Below are positions 24,101 to 36,100 of a stretch of DNA of 64,000 nt, piece after piece (the stretch's first letter is position 1; the number at the start of each line of letters is the position of its first letter). A model generated the notes under the pieces. It saw only the letters and a list, made by a program, of their open reading frames with translations. It was not told where the DNA came from and made no database searches. The translations under genes and the position numbers were made by a program. The stretch is from Plazaster borealis (taxonomy: Eukaryota; Echinodermata; Asteroidea; Forcipulatida; Labidiasteridae). The stretch is from positions 62,001 to 126,000 of the forward strand of contig JAJGQC010000659.1 in assembly GCA_021014325.1 (NCBI GenBank), written 5' to 3'.

Positions 24101-27100
24101 GGATAAGAACACTGCAGTAAATACTTTTGTCTCAAGGTTTACTAAAATAACACAACCGGTAGCTAGAACCCAACCAGTGCAGGAATTAGCCATTGCAGCA
24201 TCTCAAGGGGTATCGGGTACTGATCAGGTGCCAGTTAAAGCGAGGGGGAAGAGAAAGAAAGGACCCAAGGATATGCCACAAAGCACCACACGAGGGAAGA
24301 GAGGGAAGAAAGCCAAGTAAACAGAAGATTGTCCAAATAGAGCCTTGCAACCTTGAATGTAGGCCTATCGGCAAGTGGTAAGATGGTGTTGGGGATACCT
24401 TGGCCGCTTCAACAGAGTGCCTCTTCCGTCATGCATCATGGATGCCATCCGGAGAACTTTTCCCAACCCAACCGGACAGTGCAATCCACCACTTGATTAG
24501 TGAATAGGTACACCAGGCCTGATGTACATGTACTTTGTTCTTGTAAGGGCAAGGCAGTTTTTCCTAGAAAAGGGCAATGACCAAGGGCCATGGAGACACA
24601 ATTTCCTCCAAGAAGTATCAGACCAGGGCCCAATTTCATGGAGCTGCTTAAGCAGAAAATTATGTTTAGCAACTTTCTGCGTAGCCAAAATAAGCAGGAT
24701 ACCAGTCACAGATTGTACATGTGACACGGTACTTTGGCTGGTATCCTTATTCTGGCAAGCATAATTTTGATGTGCTTATAGCTACTTTTTGTGCTCAAGC
24801 AGCTCTATGAAATTGGGCCCTGGGTACACCGTTGCCGGGTACGTGGTTTATAAAAGTGTTTGGAATTATTCTGATGTTGAAAATCTACAAACTACCTGTA
24901 TTTTATGGAAGTGCATACATGTACATGTAATTTTTGTATAAAGTCACTTGATTTGAATACAACTTGAATCTGTATTTTAGTGTTTTGTTTTTAATGGCTG
25001 AATCTTTTGTGTACTGGATTAGAAAAATAACAAATATAACATGAGAATTGTTAAGTGCTAACATTTTTGCAATGCTTGTGTAAAACCACTAAGTTTTAAA
25101 TCAGAACAATTTGATAAGGGACAAGGGAATTTATCTGTTTGATTAGTAAGCCAAAACCATATTATATAAAATAAAATTCAACACCAATTTCTTCTGTCGT
25201 CCAGCTCAATAAATGTATTTTATTATTGGCAAACATTATGCTATGCCTGTGTTGCAAAGGGATCCCCTCAAAAACTGTATTGTAACACATGTCACTCTTG
25301 TACATAAGTCCACCCCCCCCCCAGCAAAACATAAATACTATGAAGAATTTATGAAAACCCCATAACAACAATGAAGACGTGCCACACATCCTGAAATTAT
25401 TAAGTGGATGGAAATAAGGGGTTTTAATAGTGGTACAATTTGTACATTACATTTGAAAAGTGGCTCATTTCTAAATTTTAGTTTACAGGAAATATGTACT
25501 CACATGTACATGTAGGCCTACATGTACCTGTAAACGCACTTGACCAATAAGGGTAATTGATCAAATACATGTACATTGTTTTCTTATGGTTTATTAATAG
25601 AAGTACTGTAGAGTGTAAACAATCCTTATTTCTTCTAAAAGATCTTGTGACTAATTAATCGTGTTCATTACTTTAAAAATGATCAGTTTACAGTTACAAT
25701 GGGTCGGGTACTGGAGTGAACTGTCTATACACTCCCATGTGTTTACTTGCTACTGGACAGGTCGTTCAAATAAAGAGGAGCAGAACTTTGGAGTAGGCTA
25801 AATGACCAAATAAAAACTAGTCTCATACTTCACCATATCAAAACAAATTAATCCATCATCTTAAAGAGAACCTATGAGTTTGACCAACTCACACTGGATG
25901 GTAAAATTAGCTGTGATCTGGTATGTAACTTTCTTTGAATTGGTTTTATGGTGGCCGATTTAAAGTCATCTTTGTGGTGACATTGCTATCATCAGTAAAT
26001 AAAGTTATCAACCTGCAGTACATGCATACAGTGTGTATGTATAAGTTTGTACGTGTAGAGCATGCACACTGAGAATAGGTGTAAAAGCACTCTAGGTACA
26101 CTGTATGCACACTTCATGTGTGCTTAATTTTGTTTTGCTCCCCCTCTCTCTCATCGGGAGAGCTCCCCTCTACGCTATCACTATCATCTACAGTTGTGGT
26201 ATACCTCTTCTTCATCAAGGCTAAATTCCTCCCAGGACCCGTTGCTATCCGACATTTTAGAGGATATTCCAGCCGTCTGCATAGAGGTGGTTCGTTAACC
26301 ATTGCAATGCGCATACACAACGCGGGGTAAACAAACACAACTCCCACCCCACAAGTGACGTCACACATTTTTATCTGAGATTGATGACGTCACGGGGTTT
26401 TTCGCGATTCTCGTTAAAAGGCACGTCTGAGGGGTGTTCGAAATGATTTTTGTTTTTTACATTTAAAAAACATTTTGATAAGATGTGAACTGTATGAACG
26501 TAAAGCTTGTACACTTATTTATGGATTGTAGGAAATAGTACTTCCTGTTTGGTCTCGTTGAAGTACTTCTTTAAACAAACAATAACAAAACATCAAACAA
26601 AAATTACCGGTGACTCCGTTTACAACTTCCGTCTAACAAAAATGTGACTGCCATCTCAATTTTAATTACCATCACTAACAACCAAGATAATACTGTAGAT
26701 AGTTTTATCCTTAGACCAAGGGCATCCTCCGTCTCAAACAGAGTCAGATTTGTCCTTTAAAAAATTAGCCACTTGTGTAATTTTTTGCTCTTTGACACAA
26801 TGCGCGTTGTATAACAGATTTGAGAGAAACAAGGGCAAAAGTATTGACGTCACTATCATTTTAGCTAAATTATAAGTCTCAAATTTTTTTATAGGAACAA
26901 GTAAACAAACGGTTTTTTTTTTGTTTTTTTTTATGATTATGTTTATGTATTTCATCTTGATACAGGCATTTAAAATAAGATGAAACTGTAATTGTGATGC
27001 AAGACATTCCCCGATGAAAGCGCCCCCATGCAGTCAAAAATAAGGTCCATTGGAACAATATCCGGAATAATGGGGTTGTGAAATTCTTAAATCTGAGGAC

Positions 27101-30100
27101 AGAGATTGATGGTTCAAACTGAAACACAACAATTTATTCCCACTAAAAACATACTTAAGAATTGCGGTTAATTCCAACATTACAATGATGTTCTATGTGT
27201 GAAGCTACTTTCGAAACTATTGAACACGTGTTATTAATTGTAACGAAGGCGCAGATGCTGTGTTAACTGTTGACAACCTTATACGTAAATATACTTACAT
27301 TTTTAGCACCTTGTCTGATATCAATATAATTCTGGGAGTGGTATTTAAGATCAATTTGTGGTTTTTTTGATGCAGATTTACACCGGTCTATATGGAAGGT
27401 TCATATATAAAGCAGAGTAAGAAGGAAACAAAATCTTTAGCATTTTGCTGTTATATAAAGCTAGCCTTCGTAACTTTCTGTTTTTTGAAAGATAACATAA
27501 TGCCTTTAACATTTTATTTTGTTGCAATAGTGATCACTTAAAAATGTGTTTATGTTAATGTAGAACTTTTGTAAGTTCTATGTTTCTGTGCTGTGTTCAC
27601 TTAAAATTGTGTGAACCTATTAACCACCAAATTGTTGATATGATAGCAATGTATTCCCGAACATAGAACCCCAAAAGTGAAGTCAACACTGAAGTACCAG
27701 TGTCCCAGAAAACAAGCGTAAAACTAGTCCGTTTTGTGATGTAAAATACGTCACATCACGGACTAATAAAGGTTGTTTATCTTTGTTGCTACGCATTTTC
27801 TACCACAATGCTGTTTTGATTCTTAGGCGCTTAGATGCTTTTCCTGTAACTCTGCATGTTTGCCCAGCGTGACATTGATCAAAATACTTACATGATAAAA
27901 GCATTTTTAATGAGTTTTACTAAAAAATATGTAGCCTAATCATTACACAATCGTTTACCTTGCTATCTAAGAATGAAATAATAATGCTAATTTCGTTCAA
28001 GTTGATCTTAAATCAATATCAGTGGTTTTCTAATTTATTCTATAATATTCTAAGGCAAAGTCTTGCTGGCAAATGCACAACTTCATCACATGCTTGATTC
28101 ATTTGGATCACTCACCTGTGGGTCTCATCCGTATCGTTGTCACTGAGTTCAAGCCATACGTCCAATTGAACACACCGACGCTTTCTGTACTATCACTGGG
28201 AACTCTGATCATCTTCCTCTTGACACTGTTTGGTAATGTCATAGGTAACCGATTAGAAGCATCCGTCCACTCAGTGATGCCACCCGTCGGTATGGACCGA
28301 GAAAAACCAATCCCTCCATTGTTGTCTGCTGCGGTCTCATCACCAGTCACCAAATAACTTGCGATGAATACGTATGGAATTTTTTGCAAAGAGCCAGAAG
28401 CTGTCACGCTGGTGAAGTCTACAACTGCTAGCACGCCTGAATTCGTTAAAATGAGGGATACGCTCGATTAGCAGACAAACACAAAAAACAAACACAAAAC
28501 AAACAAACAAACACCCCGCCCAGCATACAGAGATATAAGAAGAAGAAAAAAGCTAAGAAACACAACTTTACATTATTTAAATTAGATTTTGTCGCATCAT
28601 ACAAAATACTTAGACAAACTAGCTTCGCTTAAAATGATAAGAAATGTAATTGAACCCACTCATACCATTGCCATAACATTGCTGACAAACTTCTTAATGA
28701 ACTTTTCCAGTAGCCTTTTCCAAAATTATAATTTATCAAACCGGTAACCAAACAAGACGGATAAAACGAACCACGTTTACAGATAGTGTTCTGTGTATTT
28801 TAATGTTTATACTTTTATGAAGGTAGTTTCCTTTTGAGCATTTTTGAAAAAAACGATTATTCACTGTTTTAACCAGGATACAATTAATAAAATTAAGTAA
28901 ATAAATTGCACATTTAACAAAACATTGGAATCAGCTGATGAGGTGATCATCGAAAGGTAAATTCCTTCATGGGACAAGCACAAGCAGCAAATTAAAGTAT
29001 ATACCGGTCAGAGTATTGGACAAAGCCCAAGGCTAGCATGGAAAGCTGCCCAGACAGTAAAGCGCCTGGAAGACGCTATTGGCTATTTGTATTAATGGAT
29101 CCAGAATGAACTAAAACGGAATATATATCCGATATACAATCTAAAGATGTCCCGGGATAAACTACGGGAAATGTTGTCCAGTTTTACGGGTTTATCTTTG
29201 ACATAAGGCAACCTAACGTCAGAATCATAGGTTGTTCCAAAATCGGGAATTGTTTTGCAATACAAAATAAACCATTTTGCTCACTTGAAATCATCTAGCT
29301 CACTCAAATTACATTATTTGCCAACTCTAAATCATTTAGGTTAAATGCAATTTTGTACCTCCAATAATTTTATTTGAACTAATTTGGTTCGCAAGAAATA
29401 TTTTCGCTTGAAATCATTTCGAACTCTCAAAATAAAACATTTTGTGCGCTCAAATAAGTAATTGCGAGAGCTTACCAAATGCTTGCCTAATAATTTTTGC
29501 ACTCAAATTTACTTTGAAAGCCCGAAATGATTTTGCAATTTTCTTTCGAGCTTCTGCACTAATTTAAATCGAGTTCCCCTAATAAGTATTTTCGAGCGCA
29601 CTTTGAGGGTTCAAATTAATTTTGATCGAACTGATTTCTAGGGCACGAAATGATTTCGCAATATTTTTCGAGGCTCCTCAATAGTTTATTTCATTTTGAG
29701 AAAACGAAATGATTTTGTGCGAACAAAACGATTTCGAACGCACGAAATAATCGCGATTGGATGAAATCATTAATATTTCAGTTTGAAAAATGATTTCGAG
29801 CTCAAGAAAATGTTTATTTTGAGCGCAAGTAATAACTTATTTGGATCGCACAAAATGGATGAAATTATTAATTTCAAATGCGCAATTTTCAAGATCACGA
29901 AATACTTCGAGCACAAGTAATCGTTTCTTTCGCTTAAACGAAACAAATTGTTGAGCAATCAACATGTTGTGAGCACCCAGAAATGATTTTGTGAGCCTAA
30001 AACTATTTCGAGTGCACAAAATTGTTTATTTTTCGCGCTTAAAATCATTTCGTGCTCACTAATTTTTTTAGAGTCACGAAATATCATTTGTTGAGCGTCT

Positions 30101-33100
30101 GCAATAATTTATTTTGAGCTTCCACAATAATTAATTTTAGCTCTTGCAATTATTCATTTTTGAAGCGAAAAAAGTAAAGATTTTTGAGCGTTCGAGATTG
30201 TTCTGATCAAAGTGATTTTAAGAGCATGACATAATTTTGCATTAATTTCTTACGAGCTTTTTCAATAACTTATTTTGAGCTCTTGCATTAATTCACTTTA
30301 AGCGTTCAAATTGATTTCGTGGGAACAACATTATTTTGATTTTTGTTTTTAGAACAAAATTATGTTGGAGTAAAAGAATTATTTCGAATGGATGAAAAAC
30401 TTTATTTCAAGTTTGCATGGTGTTTACTTTGTTTACTTAAATAGTTTTGTGCTCTAGAAATGGTGTTTACTTTTTTGAGCGTAATGATTTTGAGAGCATG
30501 AAATGATTTTACAATAATTTTTGTCGAGCTATCTCAATGTATTTCGAGCTATGCAATAAATTACTTTGATCACACAAATGCATTTTGTTAGAATGAAACG
30601 ATTTAGACCAATGATTTTTGTGAAAACAAAACGAGTTCGAGCGCGATTATTTACAAATGGATGAAATATTTCATTTCAAATTCGCAAAAAAGATTTCAGC
30701 TCAAGAATATGTTTATTTTTAACGCAATATATAAATTATTTTGAGTGCACGAAATTATTTTGATGGGACAAAACGATCGTTAATAATAAAATATTGTCGA
30801 GTGTGCGAAAGGATTTTAAGCGCACGAATAAAAATGTTTTATTCAAAAGTTCAAAATATCCTAAACCATATGACATCAATTGATAAGATTTATTTGCAGA
30901 ATGTGTTGTGATATCGTTATAATGGGAGCTTACATGTGAAATTGCCCACTAGCCACACGGTTTCTTAATGTCAACTAAGTGCTTTGGAAGTCTTCTCGGA
31001 TCCCATCTTAATTGTAAAGGTGTCCTATTTACTGATTGACAGCTGGCCTTATTGGGTTTATTGGACCTAACACATAAGGATAAACACATAAATATTATAT
31101 GACGATAAGCTGACTTATATAGTAGGTGTATTGGTGGTTATCTTGGACGCCATGATGAATGTTAAGGTTTTTAATTCACACAACTCAATCTTGGTTTTCC
31201 AGACCCCTAAAACACAGAGGGTAGACACCAACATGACAGATCTAGGGTGAATAATTACTGACTAACAGCAGCGGCGTAACTAGGGTTAAATTTCAGGGGG
31301 GGGGGGCACAAGGGGGTGCACCATTTTTTTCAAGGGGGGCACTCCTGGCCAAGTTTCCGTTTGTCTTTTTCTTTAAAACAAGCCCATGCCCGTAATCGGG
31401 GGGGGGGGGGTGGTCCCTAAAAAAATAAACATAAGAAATAAACTAAACAAATTAAACTAAAATAAATAAATAATAAATTTAAACGTCTGCGAAAAAATAC
31501 TAATTAAAAAGGTCTGCATCGTAACTGTGCAAATAATAAATAACACACTAAGCAAACAGTTTATTGAGTATGTTTATCATCGTTAAATTATGACATTTAT
31601 AACATAAAATAATATACAAAGATGTAAATAGAGGACGCAATGGGTGGCATACGCCGTCTGAGCATTAAATATGCAGAAATAATATTGATAAAAGGCTGTA
31701 ATAGAGTTGTTTTCAGATATAATAACCAATATCATAGCGCAAAAATGGTGCACCAAATGGCTTGAGTTGGGCATTCTGTTTTACAAAATCATATGTCAAA
31801 CTTCTGAGAGGGGGCACATCCTGCTCCCACTCCCTCCTGCGTCGCACACGTGACGGGCGGCGCTAATGCGCCGATGTACTTTTTCTTTTATATTCGCCCC
31901 CCCCCCAAAAAAAAAACCCAAAACAAGCAAACAAACAAACAAACAAACACCAAACAGTCATTTTAGGGTAGACATAATGCCATCTTAGACTAACACAAAC
32001 TATTTAAGTAAGACCACATGCAATGAATAATGAACATAACAAATATCGTGCTATATTGCATGACACAATTTTTTATATGTTGGTGGTTAAAGTCCACAAA
32101 ATTAAAGATTATGATGTATCATCGATGTAGTGATGGGGTGAGTTAAAGTTGAAAAAAAGGGGCGTACCAATTAATGTATTATCAAATTTTGCTTCGCCTA
32201 CGTTTTCGCGAAGTGTGAACCGTGCTTTTTAAGATGCTTTTTTCTCATCATTATCAAGCCTATTACCCCCAGAGGGTCTAGGGATGCTTATTACATATAA
32301 AAAGTGGAATATGCTTGCTCTTTGTCCCCCAAGGCCTTTGATATGTACAGGGTTCATAACCAGTTGAATAACCATGAAGCCCCGCCCCTTTTCCTTCCAA
32401 CACACAAGTCTATGGCCCAAAATACACAAGCCCTGGCATGAAAATCCCCCTCTGTATTCCCCTACAAGCTGCTGATGTCTACAAGCTGTTCTAGATAAGA
32501 ATGATTAATGGTTGTCCAGGGGCGTTTTTAGGATTTTCCAAACGGGGAGGGGGGGGCGTGAAAATGTACCAAGCAGTAAGTGGTGAATGCAATTTCTGGC
32601 GCCTGAGAGCGCGTAACGCAAATCCCTAACGGCATGGGTTCCGGGGCCCGCTTAAATGCTCCTAAACAGTTAGGATTCACATAATCTGTGGTGCGATCTC
32701 ATGCAATATCTGACTACTTTAACCAATTTTGTTTTAGCAAGATCATTATTATAAATCATTATATAAATCTTCTTAATTTACTGGAAATTTTTCTGTAACA
32801 TCGATAGTGGGGTCCAGGGTGAAGCCCTGATAGGGGTCCAGGCGAAGCCCCCGGAATCTATGAGCTTTTGGCCTTTTGAGGGGTGAACAATCAAGCCTCT
32901 GTGTGCCTAAAACAGAGAAGTAAACACACTTTTTAAGCACTTCTGATCCATTTCACTCTTTTTAATATACTAGGAAATTTTCCTGTAACATCGATGGTGG
33001 GGTCCAGGGGTAAAGCCCCGATGGGGGTCCAGGGGCGAAGCCCTGGAAGCTCTGAGCTTTTGGCCTTTCGAGGGGTGAAAAATCAAGCCTCTGTGTGCCT

Positions 33101-36100
33101 AAAACAGAGAAATAGACACACTTTTTTAGCAACGAAAATACTCAACGAAAATTGTAATACCACAAATCTCACGTTTGGATCTGGTCGCTTGTATTATCTG
33201 GTTTCATGCATATTCATTAAAAACATAGTGGGTAAGATCGTTTCTCAAATTCAAGCTTACTGTCGTATTAACCCGGACAAATTGGCACAAACGCACAAAC
33301 GCTATATATTGTTGCAAATCTAAACAATTACAAGTGACATATCATGAAAGATTCATTTTAGCAGAAAGAACAAATGTAAATGGCATAGGATGAAAAAGAA
33401 ATCCATCCTGCCTCGGGGGGGGGGGGGAACTACACCACACACGTGGCTAGTTTTTAAACAGGCAGTACTTAAAAAAATAAAAAAGGGAAGGGTGGGAAGG
33501 GGGCGTGTGCCCCCACGCCCCCTGTATCCGCCCATGTAATGTTGATAAACACAACGCCACAAGGCCACAAAACAATCCTGGGTGCACTCAAACAGTGAGT
33601 CATACAAATCGTGTACAAAAGCATAGGAGATGGCATGACTGCTGATTCTGCACTGAGGTTTTCATGGTTACCTATAGGCCAAATGAAAATGAGCTTCTGC
33701 AGTGTTTTTGGTGAAGGTGTGATGGGGGATTACCTCAAAGACTGATATTTGTTAACATTCATTGCACGAATTATTAATACTAGCGGGAAACCCGCGCTAC
33801 GCGCGGGTCCCGCTAGATGTTCCGATTTCACAAAGCACTAAGATTGATCTTAACTTTGTATCAATCTTTTTGCCAAGCAAAGTGTGATGTCACAAAACAA
33901 ATTACCCTGTCCCTGTTTGTACCCCGTTTCGTTAATTTTGTTCCTGTCCCGTATCATTTTATTAGACCCTTTTATTTTTTCCTTTCCCGTATTATTTCCC
34001 CAGGCACGTTAATTTTTTCCGTCCTGCTCATTATTTTCTCGTACCGTTCTTTCCCGTCTTGTATTATTTGTCAGTCGAATTAATTTTGCTCTCGTCCCGT
34101 TCATTGTCCCCCGTTTGCGCAACTGTACGCGTTTTTGCAAATGATGTTCTTTGTTTTGTGCAAATTAATTTCTGTACTTTGGGTCCCGCTAGACAGGTAA
34201 ACTGGGCAGTTAGCACACCTGAATACCTGCTACGCATAACAATGTGCACTGTTGATGATCTGACCACAGTTCAAGGGGTTGATGCGTTACACAATGACCA
34301 CGTGACGGCAGTAAAGTTGCGATGACATCATCAGATCACATCAAGACATCAGTGTTAGTGTTAGTTTTACTATCAACTGTCACTTTTATAAATAAATAAA
34401 AACAATATTCAGGAAACACCCATCAAATTGCTTTATTGGAAATCGTTAATGTTTCGCCAATGAAAGTAACTGCGGAAGTGTCAAAATATCGTTAATGTTG
34501 AAACTTAAAGAATAAGCCAATAAGCCAAAGACTTTAAGAAATTTAAAACCCATCTGGTTAAACGTGCTAGCGTAATAATAAAAACAGTTTGAAATTGAAA
34601 TATTATGTTTGTGTTTTGAAACTTACAAAATAAGCCAATAAGCCAAAGACTTGTCGAAATTTAAAACCCATCTGGTTAAACGCGCTAGCGTTTAAATAAA
34701 ATAAAACAGTTTAAAATTAGCGGGTCCCGCTAGAGTTCCGCGAAGTTCTGATATCTGGTTTTGATTAGTCCCTTTTCTTTTTTCCTTTCCCGTATTATTT
34801 CCCCAGCCCCGTTAAATTTGTCTGTCCTGTTCATTATTTTCTCGTCCCGTTTTTTCCCGTTTTGTATTATTTGTCAGTCGGCCTCCGTTCCCCGCCCCTT
34901 CCTCTCCCCGTCCCACGTGCTCTAACCCGCGCCTCCGTGCCTGGCCTGCCTCCGTTCCCCGCCCCTTCCTCTCCCCGTCCCACGTGCTCTAACCCGCGCC
35001 TCCCCGCCTAGCCTGCCTCCGTTCCCCGCCCCTTCCTCTCCCCGTCCCACGTGCTCTATACCCGCGCCTTCGTGCTGCCTGCTTTCCGTTCCCCCGTGAT
35101 CCCGTGCGTTGGCATTGTTCTTTTTGCTTGCACTGTACGCGCGCGCGGCCCATAGCAACAGTTCTTCGCTTGCGCTGTACGCGCGCGCGGCCCATAGCAA
35201 CAGTGAAAACGGCGCGCAAAAACCCATACATTTTGGTGTTTTTTTGCTCATAAATCTGTCAATTCTGAACGGATTTTGTTCAAAAATAGATGAGTGTCTG
35301 GACGAAGTCAACTCCTTTCTTCCGTGTAAATTTGGCGAGGTTTGATGCGATATCCAGGGAGGAGATCCAATAACATACACACACACACACACACACACAC
35401 GGACACGATTCGGCTATTTATAAAGAGATTGTAAAAAAAAACCTGCACAACGACATGAGTCTTTCTTTCTCGAGGGTAGCTGCCATTTATGAGTCATTAA
35501 AAATATACGCCACTCCCACAAGGAGGAATAAATCACTCCCTAACAAAAAAAAACAAAAAAAAACCAAAATGTTTGTCGTAGCTGAAGGCCAAATCGAAAA
35601 ACATTTACAGATCCCCTCAACAACATCACTTTTTTTTATACAAATAACAACGTACACTTTTTCACTGGGCATAAAAACAATGTCAAGTCAGCGCAGATTG
35701 TCAGTGTATGTGACAATCCTTACAATTAAAACAATAATCTTGACAATTTTCTAAATCGTTACAAATTAAACTACTTTGAAAATGAGTATCGATTCCTTAG
35801 TACATAGAGTTTGTCGCAAGAATTCGTGATAGGTAAACCAAGAATGATAGCAAGACGGAAAAGTGGATGAAAAGGAACATGAAAGCACTGACAAATGAGA
35901 GAAAATCCAAAAGTGTTATAAAGGCAATCAAAGAACTTGTTTGCAAAGTGTGAAACAAAGAGTAAAGGATAAAACAGAAGACGAAATAAACAATACTTGC
36001 ATTAAATTTATACAAAGAATATTCTGTTTATCTTTTGAGTAAGATAAGTCTTAAATGTATCCTTGATTTCGCTCTATTTCTCGGCATTGCAGTGGAAACT

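Larger units (their letters stand above)
21579..24320 (+). pseudogene. Intron-containing transposase-like gene, broken
   Basis: Exon-like blocks: 21579-21725 joined to 22820-22871 (interrupted by a foldback element), about 23151-23401, 23595-23752 and 23978-24320. Conserved-looking segments in order are [76 protein letters not shown], then a histidine-rich helix ([12 protein letters not shown]) and a basic tail ([10 protein letters not shown]). The TDRH and DVWH pattern resembles multi-copy RNase-H-fold, transposase-derived proteins common in fish and marine invertebrates; I cannot name the superfamily. Defects: the insertion, a one-base frameshift near 23684, an in-frame TAG near 23988, and no matching acceptor phase at the second block. 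Confidence 0.65.
12611..28115. other. Intron 2, about 15.5 kb, repeat-rich
   Basis: The intron joins Ig1 and Ig2 and is read on the minus strand. It contains the palindrome cluster (14893-15844), MITEs, a truncated Gmr1-like copy, the transposase-like pseudogene with its foldback insertion, and a possible small promoter and first exon near 26.2-26.4 kb. Stretches 12611-14892, 15845-17924, 24821-26204 and 26393-28115 contain only AT-rich sequence with homopolymer tracts and open frames without recognisable domains. Confidence 0.75.

Noticed and set aside
33353..33607. Minus-strand frame with poly-Gly/Pro
   Set aside because: It is driven by poly-G/C tracts and simple sequence.
34922..35398. 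Long minus-strand frame (158 residues), Arg/Gly/Ala-rich
   Set aside because: It lies on the 67-bp minisatellite and duplicated CpG-rich block; the repetition of the protein follows the DNA repeat.
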